In this document: in pieces, positions 9,168-18,154 of the stretch | Layout: each line of letters opens with the position of its first letter | Numbering within the stretch: position 1 is the stretch's first letter | Assembly (NCBI RefSeq): GCF_020091405.1 | Contig: NZ_CP081903.1 | Location: 5,952,501 to 6,016,500 of the forward strand | Origin: Bacteroides cellulosilyticus | GTDB lineage: Bacteria > Bacteroidota > Bacteroidia > Bacteroidales > Bacteroidaceae | Reading direction: 5' to 3' | DNA: 64,000 bases | Notes under the pieces: model-generated | What the model saw: the letters and a program-made list of their open reading frames with translations, nothing else | Database searches by the model: none | What the model was told of the DNA's origin: nothing | Translations under genes and position numbers: made by a program

Positions 9168-9179
9168 AACTAAACATAT

Positions 9180-9860
9180 ATGATGAATAACTATTATAGT
9201 TCAAATCCGACCTTTTACGTTGGTATCGACTGCATCATCTTCGGTTTCAACGAAGGAGAACTGAGCCTGTTATTGCTGAAACGAAACTTTCAGCCGGCAA
9301 TGGGTGAATGGTCTCTGATGGGTGGATTCGTGCAACAAGGTGAAAGTGTGGATAATGCTGCCAAACGTGTACTGGCGGAACTCACCGGCTTGGAAAATGT
9401 ATATATGGAGCAAGTAGGGTCGTTCGGCGAAGTGGAACGTGATCCGGGAGAACGGGTTATCTCTGTTGCTTACTATGCATTGATCAACATCAACGAGTAC
9501 GACCGCGAACTGGTGCACCAGCATAATGCCTACTGGGTAAACATCAATGAATTACCGCCTTTGATCTTCGACCATCCGCAAATGGTGAAACAAGCACGGG
9601 AATTAATGCAACAAAAAGCATCAACAGAGCCTATCGGCTTCAACCTGTTACCGAAGTTATTCACGCTGTCTCAACTGCAAAGCCTCTACGAAGCTATTTA
9701 CGGCGAACAGATAGACAAGCGTAACTTCCGTAAACGGATAGCCGAAATGGACTACATTGAAAAAACAGATAAGATTGATAAAACAGGTTCCAAACGCGGA
9801 GCTGCCTTATACAAATTCAATGAAAAGGCATACCGCAAGGCACCGATTTTTAAACTGTGA
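9180..9860 (+). CDS. araR: Nudix-type L-arabinose repressor AraR
   Basis: 226 codons, ATG at 9180 (a second ATG follows immediately). Residues about 10-150 form a Nudix-like domain, but the Nudix box at residues 49-71 is degenerate: the glycine and first glutamate remain while the REXXEE core is replaced by RVLAEL, so hydrolysis is not expected. The C-terminal part, about 158-226, is a winged helix (LSQLQSLYEAIYG, then NFRKRIAEMDYI). This is the architecture of the Bacteroides AraR repressor, which senses L-arabinose and belongs to the Nudix-related regulators. It lies inside the operon and probably represses it through the paired palindromes before galM. Confidence 0.88.
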   Translation: MMNNYYSSNPTFYVGIDCIIFGFNEGELSLLLLKRNFQPAMGEWSLMGGFVQQGESVDNAAKRVLAELTGLENVYMEQVGSFGEVERDPGERVISVAYYALININEYDRELVHQHNAYWVNINELPPLIFDHPQMVKQARELMQQKASTEPIGFNLLPKLFTLSQLQSLYEAIYGEQIDKRNFRKRIAEMDYIEKTDKIDKTGSKRGAALYKFNEKAYRKAPIFKL

Positions 9861-9864
9861 TAGA

Positions 9865-9915
9865 GTGATAATGTGATAGAGCGATATCGCCTTTATCACC
9901 CTATCACATTAACAC
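9865..9915. repeat. Intergenic hairpin (GTGATAATGTGATAG type)
   Basis: Arms at 9865-9879 and 9901-9915 pair at 14 of 15 positions, and the loop holds a GCGATATCGC palindrome. It lies between araR and araD with no U-run. It looks like a dispersed intergenic repeat. Confidence 0.55.
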
Positions 9916-9939
9916 CTTATCGCATTAACAAATGAAATT

Positions 9940-10623
9940 ATGCTGGAAGAACTGAAAGAAAAGGTATTCCATGCCAACCTTGAACTGGTGAAGCATGGAT
10001 TGGTTATCTTCACCTGGGGAAATGTATCGGCTATTGACCGTGAAACGGGGCTGGTAGTCATCAAACCTAGTGGTGTAAGTTATGACGATATGAAGGCGGA
10101 AGACATGGTGGTGGTGGACCTCGACGGCAAGGTAGTGGAAGGACGATTGAAACCGTCTTCAGACACTCCGACCCACGTGGTACTCTACAAGGCTTTCCCT
10201 GAAATCGGCGGTGTGGTACACACCCACTCTACTTACGCTACTGCCTGGGCGCAAGCCGGATGTGACATTCCGAATATCGGAACGACACATGCAGATTACT
10301 TCCACGATGCCATACCTTGCACGGCAGATATGACAAAGGAAGAAGTGGAAGGAGCGTATGAAATGGAAACCGGAAATGTAATCGTGAAGCGCTTTGAAGG
10401 GCTGAACCCTGTACACACGCCGGGAGTACTGGTAAAGAATCACGGTCCTTTCTCTTGGGGAAAAGATGCGCACGATGCTGTACACAATGCAGTGGTAATG
10501 GAACAAGTGGCCAAGATGGCAAGCATTGCTTATGCCGTCAATCCGAAACTGACCATGAATCCGCTGTTGGTAGAAAAGCATTTCAACCGCAAGCATGGAC
10601 CTAACGCTTATTATGGACAGTAA
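9940..10623 (+). CDS. araD: L-ribulose-5-phosphate 4-epimerase
   Basis: 227 codons, class II aldolase/adducin fold. Visible motifs are GNVSAID and [11 protein letters not shown] for phosphate binding, the zinc-binding [28 protein letters not shown], and [11 protein letters not shown]. Length matches E. coli AraD (231 residues). It converts L-ribulose 5-phosphate to D-xylulose 5-phosphate, the last step of the isomerase route for L-arabinose. It stands between araR and araA, so the cluster order is araR-araD-araA-kinase. Confidence 0.95.
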   Translation: MLEELKEKVFHANLELVKHGLVIFTWGNVSAIDRETGLVVIKPSGVSYDDMKAEDMVVVDLDGKVVEGRLKPSSDTPTHVVLYKAFPEIGGVVHTHSTYATAWAQAGCDIPNIGTTHADYFHDAIPCTADMTKEEVEGAYEMETGNVIVKRFEGLNPVHTPGVLVKNHGPFSWGKDAHDAVHNAVVMEQVAKMASIAYAVNPKLTMNPLLVEKHFNRKHGPNAYYGQ

Positions 10624-10665
10624 ACAATCGACAGTTTAAAATTAACAATTAAAAATCAAAGAATT

Positions 10666-12174
10666 ATGAACGCATTTGATCAATATGAAGTATGGTTCGT
10701 AACCGGAGCACAGCTCCTGTACGGAGGTGACGCAGTTATCGCAGTAGACGCACACAGTAATGAAATGGTAGCCGGATTGAACGCCAGCGGCAAATTGCCG
10801 GTAAAGGTGGTTTATAAAGGTACGGTAAACTCTTCTAAAGAAGTAACTGAAGCTTTCAAAGCTGCTAACAATGATGAGAAATGTATCGGTGTTATCACCT
10901 GGATGCACACTTTCTCTCCTGCCAAGATGTGGATTCACGGTTTGCAGGAACTGAAGAAGCCGTTGCTGCACTTCCATACTCAGTTCAACAAAGAAATTCC
11001 TTGGGATACCATGGATATGGACTTCATGAACTTGAACCAGTCTGCTCACGGTGACCGTGAATTCGGCCACATTGTAACCCGTATGCGTAAAAACCGTAAG
11101 GTAGTAGTAGGGCATTGGCAAGATGAAAAAGCACAGGGCCAGATTGCAACATGGATGCGTGTTTGCGCCGGATGGGCTGATGCACAGGATATGCTGATTA
11201 TCCGTTTCGGTGACCAGATGAACAACGTTGCTGTTACTGATGGTGACAAGGTATCCGCTGAACAAGTTTTGGGTTACCACGTAGACTACTGTCCGGTAAA
11301 CGACCTGATGAAGTACTACAATGCAGTGGAAGACAAAGATGTACAGGCAATGGTAGATACTTACTTCAAAGAATACGACCATGCTCCTGAACTGGAAAAA
11401 ACCGGAACAGAAGCTTATACCAAAGTATGGAACTCTGCAAAAGCAGAAATCGCTCTCCGTCGTATCTTGAAAGACACAGGTGCCAAAGCATTTACTACCA
11501 ACTTCAACGACCTCGGTGACTTTGACCAGATTCCGGGATTGGCTTCTCAACGTTTGATGGAAGAAGGTTATGGTTTCGGTGCGGAAGGTGACTGGAAAAC
11601 TGCCGCTTTGTACCGTACCACATGGTTCATGAGCCAAGGTATGCCGAAAGGTTGTTCTTTCCTGGAAGACTACACTTTGCATTTCGACGGTGAAAAGAGC
11701 GCTATCCTCCAGGCACACATGCTGGAAGTTTGTCCGCTGATTGCAGAAGCAAAACCGAAACTGGAAGTACACCGTCTTGCCATTGGTATCGATAGCGAAA
11801 CTGCACGTCTTGTATTCACCAGCAAACAAGGTGAAGGCGTAGCCGCTACTATCGTTGACCTGGGTAACCGTTTCCGCCTCATCGTGAACAAAGTAGAATG
11901 TATCAAGAGCAAACCGCTGCCCAAACTTCCTGTTGCCAGCGCATTGTGGATTCCGATGCCGAACCTCGAAATAGGTGCCGCTGCATGGATTTTGGCAGGC
12001 GGTACTCACCACACCAGTTTCTCTTATGATCTGACCGTAGAATATTGGGAAGATTATGCAGAAATGGCAGGTATCGAAATGGTAGTTATCGATGAAAATA
12101 CAACTATCAGCGAGTTCAAGAAAGAACTGCGCATGAATGAAGTATATTACATGTTGAACAAAGCGCTTTGTTGA
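10666..12174 (+). CDS. araA: L-arabinose isomerase
   Basis: 502 codons, close to the 500 of E. coli AraA. The metal-binding and catalytic positions are present: Glu307 in GFGAEGDWKTAAL, Glu334 in FLEDYTLHF, His351 in AHMLEVCP, and the C-terminal AGGTHHTSFSY histidine. The enzyme is cytoplasmic and converts L-arabinose to L-ribulose. The stop codon is two bases before the ATG of the kinase gene, indicating tight coupling. A long open frame on the opposite strand is only a codon-bias shadow. Confidence 0.97.
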   Translation: MNAFDQYEVWFVTGAQLLYGGDAVIAVDAHSNEMVAGLNASGKLPVKVVYKGTVNSSKEVTEAFKAANNDEKCIGVITWMHTFSPAKMWIHGLQELKKPLLHFHTQFNKEIPWDTMDMDFMNLNQSAHGDREFGHIVTRMRKNRKVVVGHWQDEKAQGQIATWMRVCAGWADAQDMLIIRFGDQMNNVAVTDGDKVSAEQVLGYHVDYCPVNDLMKYYNAVEDKDVQAMVDTYFKEYDHAPELEKTGTEAYTKVWNSAKAEIALRRILKDTGAKAFTTNFNDLGDFDQIPGLASQRLMEEGYGFGAEGDWKTAALYRTTWFMSQGMPKGCSFLEDYTLHFDGEKSAILQAHMLEVCPLIAEAKPKLEVHRLAIGIDSETARLVFTSKQGEGVAATIVDLGNRFRLIVNKVECIKSKPLPKLPVASALWIPMPNLEIGAAAWILAGGTHHTSFSYDLTVEYWEDYAEMAGIEMVVIDENTTISEFKKELRMNEVYYMLNKALC

Positions 12175-12176
12175 TT

Positions 12177-13775
12177 ATGAAACCAGACGCAAAATCAACC
12201 ATCGAAGCAGGCAAGGCCATTCTTGGCATAGAATTCGGTTCCACTCGAATCAAGGCTGTTTTGATTGACCAGGAAAACAAGCCCATCGCTCAAGGAAGTC
12301 ACACCTGGGAGAACCAGTTGGTTGACGGACTTTGGACATATAGCGTTGAGGCCATCTGGTATGGACTGCAAGATTGTTACGCCGACCTTCGCTCAAACGT
12401 GAGAAAGCTCTATGACATAGAAATAGAAGCTTTGGCAGCAATTGGCGTCAGCGCCATGATGCATGGTTATATGGCATTCAATGATAAAGAAGAGATTCTC
12501 GTGCCCTTCCGTACTTGGAGAAACACCAATACAGGTCAGGCTGCAGCTGCTTTATCAGAGCTGTTCGTTTATAATATTCCTCTGCGTTGGAGCATTTCTC
12601 ATTTGTATCAGGCCATTCTGGACAACGAAGAACACGTGAAAGATATCAATTATCTGACAACGCTCGCAGGTTTTATCCATTGGCAGATGACCGGTAAAAA
12701 GGTATTAGGCATAGGCGATGCATCTGGTATGCTCCCTATAGACCCGGTTACCAAAAACTACTCCGCTGAAATGGTGGCCAAGTTCGACGAGTTAATCGCT
12801 CCGAAGGGATATGACTGGAAATTGCTGGATATTCTTCCCAAGGCATTGCCGGCTGGTGAAAATGCAGGTTTCCTGACACCGGAAGGCGCTAAGATGCTCG
12901 ACGTATCCGGCCATTTGAAAGCTGGAATACCGGTTTGCCCGCCCGAAGGAGATGCAGGTACCGGTATGGTTGCAACCAATGCCGTTAAGCAGCGTACAGG
13001 AAACGTATCGGCAGGTACATCTTCATTCTCCATGATTGTATTGGAGAAAGATCTGTCAAAGCCCTACGAAATGATCGATATGGTTACTACTCCCGATGGA
13101 AGTCCCGTAGCCATGGTACATTGCAACAACTGTACATCTGACCTCAACGCATGGATCAACCTGTTCAAAGAATACCAGGAACTGCTGGGTATACCTGTAG
13201 ATATGAACGAAGTATATGGAAAACTCTACAACCATGCCCTGACAGGCAATGCGGATTGTGGAGGTCTCATTTCATTCAATTACATCTCAGGCGAACCTGT
13301 AACAGGATTTGCAGATGGAAGACCGATGTTTGTACGTTCGGCCAATGACAAGTTCAGCCTTGCGAACTTCATGCGGACGCACTTGTATGCTTCTGTCGGT
13401 GTCCTCAAGATTGGTAATGACATTCTTTTCAAAGAAGAAAAGGTGAAAGTTGACAGAATCACAGGACACGGAGGCTTGTTCAAGACTAAGAATGTGGGTC
13501 AGAGAGTACTTGCAGCAGCATTAAACTCACCTATTTCCGTAATGGAAACTGCCGGTGAAGGTGGTGCCTGGGGTATTGCGTTGCTGGGGTCATTCCTTGT
13601 GAACAACGAAAAAAAGCAACCTCTCGACGCCTTCCTGGATGAGCAGGTGTTTGGTGGAGATGCAGGTGTTGAGATAGCGCCTACAGCTGAAGATGTAGCA
13701 GGCTTTAACGCATACATCGAAAACTACAAGGCAGCACTGCCCATCGAAGAAGCAGCAGTGAAATTCAAAAAGTAA
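12177..13775 (+). CDS. araB: FGGY-family carbohydrate kinase, probable L-ribulokinase
   Basis: 532 codons from the ATG at 12177, two bases after the araA stop. FGGY kinase features are visible: the N-terminal phosphate loop GIEFGSTRIKAVLID, the GDAGTGM segment, and the ATP-site region GNVSAGTSSFSMIV. The C-terminal half has ITGHGGLFKT and ETAGEGGAWGIALLG. Sequence alone does not separate ribulokinase from xylulokinase, and homologues are often labelled xylulose kinase. Position between araA and the arabinofuranosidases, with no other kinase in the operon, makes L-ribulokinase the better call. The symbol rests on context. Confidence 0.82.
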   Translation: MKPDAKSTIEAGKAILGIEFGSTRIKAVLIDQENKPIAQGSHTWENQLVDGLWTYSVEAIWYGLQDCYADLRSNVRKLYDIEIEALAAIGVSAMMHGYMAFNDKEEILVPFRTWRNTNTGQAAAALSELFVYNIPLRWSISHLYQAILDNEEHVKDINYLTTLAGFIHWQMTGKKVLGIGDASGMLPIDPVTKNYSAEMVAKFDELIAPKGYDWKLLDILPKALPAGENAGFLTPEGAKMLDVSGHLKAGIPVCPPEGDAGTGMVATNAVKQRTGNVSAGTSSFSMIVLEKDLSKPYEMIDMVTTPDGSPVAMVHCNNCTSDLNAWINLFKEYQELLGIPVDMNEVYGKLYNHALTGNADCGGLISFNYISGEPVTGFADGRPMFVRSANDKFSLANFMRTHLYASVGVLKIGNDILFKEEKVKVDRITGHGGLFKTKNVGQRVLAAALNSPISVMETAGEGGAWGIALLGSFLVNNEKKQPLDAFLDEQVFGGDAGVEIAPTAEDVAGFNAYIENYKAALPIEEAAVKFKK

Positions 13776-13795
13776 TTCCTACTTCAAGGAATAAA

Positions 13796-13872
13796 CGAAT
13801 GTAATAGTATAGGGAGAAGCTTCGGCTGCCACGTGGGTGCTGTTGGCACCGGAGCAACTCCCTATACATTCG
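13796..13872. other. Long imperfect hairpin after the kinase gene
   Basis: Outer arms CGAATGT at 13796-13802 and ATAGGGAG at 13809-13816 pair with 13858-13872, leaving a six-base bulge. The inner part pairs partially (GCTTCGG/CCGGAGC). No U-run follows. It precedes a tandem repeat array and may mark a processing or partial termination point inside the operon. Confidence 0.5.
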
Positions 13873-13904
13873 TTCTACAAGCTCGGACAATTCATTGAAT
13901 CCGG

Positions 13905-14019
13905 CAAAGCATTGTTGCCCGTTCAGGCAAAGCACTGTTGCTCGCTTGGGTGAAGCATCGTTGCCAGCTCAGAAGAAGTACCCTCACCCGCTCAGGTGAA
14001 GCACCTTCGTCAGTAAGCA
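13905..14019. repeat. Degenerate 23-bp tandem repeat array, five units
   Basis: Units start at 13905, 13928, 13951, 13974 and 13997, each 23 bp. The shared core is close to AAGCAYTGTTGCYCGCTYRGG. The first three units are most alike, the fourth and fifth have drifted. The period is not a multiple of three and no frame stays open on the plus strand, so it is non-coding. It lies 32 bp before the GH127 start. Confidence 0.7.
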
Positions 14020-14050
14020 AATAATCTCTATACCTCAAATATAATATAAT

Positions 14051-16399
14051 ATGAAAACGATCCTTATTACTTACCTGTTCCTTTTTTGTTTTCTCCTGAC
14101 CGGGAAAGCTCAAACCCAACAAGAAGTTTCCTATTTCCCTTTGCAAGACGTCAAGCTGTTGGAAAGCCCCTTCCTGCAAGCCCAGCAGACCGACCTGCAC
14201 TACATCATGGCCATGGAGCCCGACCGCCTGCTCGCCCCTTTCCTGCGCGAAGCCGGACTGACGCCCAAAGCGTCAAGTTATACCAACTGGGAAAACACCG
14301 GACTGGACGGACACATCGGCGGACATTACATTTCCGCACTCTCTATGATGTATGCCGCTACCAGAGACACAGCCATATACAATCGGCTGAACTATATGCT
14401 GAACGAACTACATCGTGCACAGCAAGCCGTAGGCACCGGATTCATCGGAGGCACTCCCGGAAGCCTGCAACTTTGGGAAGAAATTAAAGCCGGGAATATC
14501 CGTGCCGGAGGTTTCGACCTCAATGGCAAATGGGTACCCCTATACAATATACACAAGACTTATGCCGGACTGCGCGACGCTTACCTCTATGCCGGAAGCG
14601 ACCTTGCCCGCCAGATGTTAGTGGCCCTCACCGACTGGATGATAGACATCACCGCAGGACTCACCGACCAGCAAATGCAAGACATGCTCCGCAGCGAACA
14701 CGGAGGACTGAACGAAACTTTCGCTGATGTTGCCGAAATCACAGGTGACAAGAAATACCTGGAACTGGCACGCCGCTTCTCCCATAAAGTGATTCTGGAC
14801 CCTCTTGTGAAGGATGAAGACCGCCTGACAGGCATGCATGCCAACACACAGATACCAAAGGTTATCGGCTACAAACGTATCGCCGACCTCGCACAAGACC
14901 AGAACTGGGATCACGCCGCCCGCTTCTTCTGGAACACCGTGGTAAACCATCGTTCCGTCTGCATCGGCGGCAACAGTGTACGCGAGCACTTTCATCCGGC
15001 AGACAACTTCACATCCATGCTCAATGATGTGCAAGGTCCGGAAACCTGCAATACTTACAACATGCTTCGCCTGACAAAGATGCTTTACCAAACTTCTCCC
15101 GACATTCGTTTTGCCGATTATTACGAACGTGCTTTATATAATCATATTCTTGCCTCACAACAGCCAACAAAGGGTGGATTTGTTTACTTCACCCCTATGC
15201 GTCCGGGACACTACCGCGTTTATTCGCAGCCGGAAACATCCATGTGGTGTTGCGTCGGTTCCGGATTAGAGAATCACACCAAATACGGAGAGTTTATTTA
15301 CGCCCATGCAAAGGATACGTTGTATGTAAACCTCTTCATCCCCTCCCGTCTGACCTGGAAAGAGAAAAAGATAACCCTGGTACAGGAAACCCGTTTCCCC
15401 GACGAAGAGCAAATCAAATTCCGCGTGGAAAAGAGCAAGAAGAAAGCATTCAGCCTCAAACTCCGTTACCCCTCCTGGGCTAAAGGCGCCAGCGTTTCCG
15501 TTAATGGAAAAGTACAGGAAACAAATGCCCAACCGGGAGAGTACTTGACCATTCACCGCAAATGGAAAGCCGGAGATGAAATCACACTGAATATGCCCAT
15601 GCAGGTTGCCTTGGAGCAAATACCGGATCGGGAAAATTTCTATGCATTCATGTATGGGCCTATCGTACTTGCCAGCCCCACAGGGACAGAGAATATGGAC
15701 GGGCTTTATGCAGATGACAGCCGTGGCGGACACATTGCCCATGGCAAACAGATTTCCATGCAAGAAATACCGATGCTGATAGGTTCCGCCGCATCTCTGC
15801 CTCAATCACTCCGGAAGATAAACGATGACTTGGTTGCATTTACTTATACCGGTAGTGTCTATCCGGCACAGAAAGAAGCGCTGAAATTAATTCCCTTCTT
15901 CCGTCTTCACGATTCCCGTTATGCTGTTTATTTCCATCAGGTAACCGAAGCTGAAGTAGAAAGTATCCGCAAAGAAGTGGCATTGAGCGAGCGTAAAGCA
16001 ATGGAACTTGCCAACCAGACTGTAGATCTCATTTTCCCCGGTGAACAACAGCCTGAATCGGATCATGGTATTCTATACGAACAGGCAGAAACTGGAATCA
16101 ATAAAGACCGTCACTTCCGGCGTGCCAAAGGTTGGTTCAGTTATAACCTCAAAGTAAAAGAGGAAGCCAGCCAGCTCATGATCACTGTACGGAAAGAGGA
16201 TTATACCAAGGTAGCCATCCTTCTTAACAATGAAAAACTGACCGTTAGTCCTACGATCAGCAAACCTGATAAAGAGGATTTTATAACGATCTGTTATTCT
16301 TTACCCCAAAAGTTAAGTGCAGGCAGCTATCCGATACGCTTCAGTCCCGACGGAACAGAGTGGACACCTGCTATTTATGAGGTCCGCTTACTCAAATAA
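14051..16399 (+). CDS. GH127 beta-L-arabinofuranosidase family protein
   Basis: 782 codons with a Sec signal peptide (MKTILITYLFLFCFLLTGKA), so periplasmic or exported. It is a DUF1680/GH127 enzyme. The zinc and nucleophile set of the family is visible: Glu331 and Cys333 in PETCNTYNM, Cys400 and Cys401 in SMWCCVGSGLENH, the first of the pair being the nucleophile position. Family members cleave terminal beta-L-arabinofuranose by a cysteine-based retaining mechanism. It follows the araB-type kinase after a 275-bp repeat-bearing gap and precedes a GH51 enzyme by 35 bp. Exact specificity (beta-arabinofuranose, other GH127 activities) cannot be told from sequence. Confidence 0.9.
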   Translation: MKTILITYLFLFCFLLTGKAQTQQEVSYFPLQDVKLLESPFLQAQQTDLHYIMAMEPDRLLAPFLREAGLTPKASSYTNWENTGLDGHIGGHYISALSMMYAATRDTAIYNRLNYMLNELHRAQQAVGTGFIGGTPGSLQLWEEIKAGNIRAGGFDLNGKWVPLYNIHKTYAGLRDAYLYAGSDLARQMLVALTDWMIDITAGLTDQQMQDMLRSEHGGLNETFADVAEITGDKKYLELARRFSHKVILDPLVKDEDRLTGMHANTQIPKVIGYKRIADLAQDQNWDHAARFFWNTVVNHRSVCIGGNSVREHFHPADNFTSMLNDVQGPETCNTYNMLRLTKMLYQTSPDIRFADYYERALYNHILASQQPTKGGFVYFTPMRPGHYRVYSQPETSMWCCVGSGLENHTKYGEFIYAHAKDTLYVNLFIPSRLTWKEKKITLVQETRFPDEEQIKFRVEKSKKKAFSLKLRYPSWAKGASVSVNGKVQETNAQPGEYLTIHRKWKAGDEITLNMPMQVALEQIPDRENFYAFMYGPIVLASPTGTENMDGLYADDSRGGHIAHGKQISMQEIPMLIGSAASLPQSLRKINDDLVAFTYTGSVYPAQKEALKLIPFFRLHDSRYAVYFHQVTEAEVESIRKEVALSERKAMELANQTVDLIFPGEQQPESDHGILYEQAETGINKDRHFRRAKGWFSYNLKVKEEASQLMITVRKEDYTKVAILLNNEKLTVSPTISKPDKEDFITICYSLPQKLSAGSYPIRFSPDGTEWTPAIYEVRLLK

Positions 16400-16434
16400 A
16401 AACTATTACGAACATCATATAACTAATAACCATT

Positions 16435-17979
16435 ATGAGAAACAAACTATTATTCAGCAGCGTTCTTTTAGCTGCATCCGTATCGCTGTCCGCACAAAAG
16501 AGTGCAACGATCACGCTTCATGCCGACCAAGGCACACAAGTTATTCCCAAAGAAATCTACGGCCAGTTTGCCGAACATCTCGGTACTTGCATCTATGGTG
16601 GACTTTGGGTAGGAGAAAATTCGGATATTCCCAATATCAAAGGTTATCGTACCGACGTATTCAATGCACTGAAAGAACTTCAGGTTCCTGTACTTCGTTG
16701 GCCGGGTGGCTGCTTTGCCGATGAATATCACTGGATGGACGGTATCGGTCCGAAAGAGAACCGCCCCAAAATGGTAAACAATAACTGGGGAGGTACAATT
16801 GAAGACAACAGTTTCGGTACACATGAGTTCCTCAACCTCTGCGAAATGCTGGGTACTGAACCTTATATCAGCGGAAACGTAGGTAGTGGTACTGTAGAAG
16901 AACTGGCAAAATGGGTAGAATACATGACTTCCGAAGGAGATTCTCCGATGGCAAGACTTCGCCGCCAGAACGGTCGTGACAAAGCATGGAAAGTGAAATA
17001 CCTCGGTGTAGGTAACGAAAGTTGGGGATGCGGCGGAAGCATGCGTCCTGAATATTACGCTGATTTGTATCGCCGTTACTCCACCTACTGCCGCAACTAC
17101 GACGGCAACCATCTGTTTAAGATTGCCAGTGGTGCAAGCGATTACGATTATAACTGGACTAAAGTCCTGATGGACCGCGTAGGTGGACGTATGAACGGAC
17201 TCTCTCTCCATTATTACACCGTAACCGGCTGGAGCGGAAGTAAAGGAGCAGCCACAAAGTTCGACAAAGACGATTATTACTGGACAATGGGTAAATGCCG
17301 TGAGATAGAAGACGTTATCAAAAAGCACTGCGCCATCATGGACGAATATGATCCTAAAAAGAACGTAGCCCTTATGCTCGATGAGTGGGGTACCTGGTGG
17401 GACGAAGAACCCGGCACCATTCCCGGACACCTTTACCAGCAGAATACCTTGCGTGACGCTTTCGTTGCATCTCTGAGCTTCGACATCTTCCATAAATACA
17501 CCGACCGTCTGAAAATGGCGAATATTGCCCAGATAGTGAATGTATTGCAATCCATGATCCTGACAAAAGGTAAAGACATGGTGCTGACTCCCACTTATTA
17601 TGTATTCAAGATGTACAATGTACACCAGGATGCCACTTTCCTCCCACTCGATCTGAACTGCGAAATCATGGATGTGCGCGACAACCGTAAAGTACCTATG
17701 GTAAGTGCCACAGCTTCTAAAGACAAAGACGGCAAAATTCACATCTCAATGTCTAATATCGATGCCGACAATGCACAGGAAGTTACTATCAACCTGCCGG
17801 ATGTGAAGGCTAAGAAAGCCGTTGGTGAAATCTTAACTTCTGCCAACCTGACGGATTACAACTCTTTTGAGAACCCTAATAATATAAAATTAGCTCCGTT
17901 CAAAGAGGTAAAAATCAATAAAGGCGTATTGAAGATAAAACTACCAGCCAAGTCTATTGTTACTATAGAGTTACAATAA
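16435..17979 (+). CDS. GH51 alpha-L-arabinofuranosidase
   Basis: 514 codons with a cleavable signal peptide ending SLSAQKSA, so probably periplasmic. The GH51 catalytic residues are visible: acid/base Glu195 in [11 protein letters not shown] and nucleophile Glu317 in [10 protein letters not shown]. Other family segments are [33 protein letters not shown] and the HYYTV strand. It removes terminal alpha-L-arabinofuranose from arabino-oligosaccharides, supplying arabinose to the symporter and AraA. It is the last gene of the run that starts at galM; transketolase behind it has its own promoter-like sequence. Confidence 0.95.
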   Translation: MRNKLLFSSVLLAASVSLSAQKSATITLHADQGTQVIPKEIYGQFAEHLGTCIYGGLWVGENSDIPNIKGYRTDVFNALKELQVPVLRWPGGCFADEYHWMDGIGPKENRPKMVNNNWGGTIEDNSFGTHEFLNLCEMLGTEPYISGNVGSGTVEELAKWVEYMTSEGDSPMARLRRQNGRDKAWKVKYLGVGNESWGCGGSMRPEYYADLYRRYSTYCRNYDGNHLFKIASGASDYDYNWTKVLMDRVGGRMNGLSLHYYTVTGWSGSKGAATKFDKDDYYWTMGKCREIEDVIKKHCAIMDEYDPKKNVALMLDEWGTWWDEEPGTIPGHLYQQNTLRDAFVASLSFDIFHKYTDRLKMANIAQIVNVLQSMILTKGKDMVLTPTYYVFKMYNVHQDATFLPLDLNCEIMDVRDNRKVPMVSATASKDKDGKIHISMSNIDADNAQEVTINLPDVKAKKAVGEILTSANLTDYNSFENPNNIKLAPFKEVKINKGVLKIKLPAKSIVTIELQ

Positions 17980-18054
17980 ATCAGTCGAAAAGGCTTATTG
18001 TATTTTAAACAAGAAGCTAGCGGAAGTACAGCAAAAAAAGAGGCTCTTTCTATG

Positions 18055-18084
18055 TTGCGAATTACGCATAAAGAGTTATCTTTG
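18055..18084 (+). promoter_or_regulatory. Putative promoter of transketolase gene
   Basis: TATCTTTG at 18077-18084 fits the Bacteroides -7 element and TTG at 18055-18057 fits the -33 element with a 19-bp spacer. The gene starts 70 bp downstream. Confidence 0.65.
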
Positions 18085-18154
18085 TCGCTGTTAAAATTAA
18101 CAAGTGACACTTCAACCTGCTTTATTATAGTATTCAAATCAAATAAATATCAAT

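Noticed and set aside
10642..12012. 456-codon open frame on the minus strand opposite araA
   Set aside because: araA on the plus strand has all catalytic residues; the antisense translation is rich in Cys, Phe and Val with no recognisable domain or promoter. It is a codon-bias shadow.
13905..14019. 23-bp tandem units as a CRISPR array
   Set aside because: The units abut without spacers and diverge from each other; there are no cas genes.
16468..17742. 424-codon open frame on the minus strand opposite the GH51 gene
   Set aside because: It mirrors the GH51 gene codon by codon and has no motif, signal or ribosome site.
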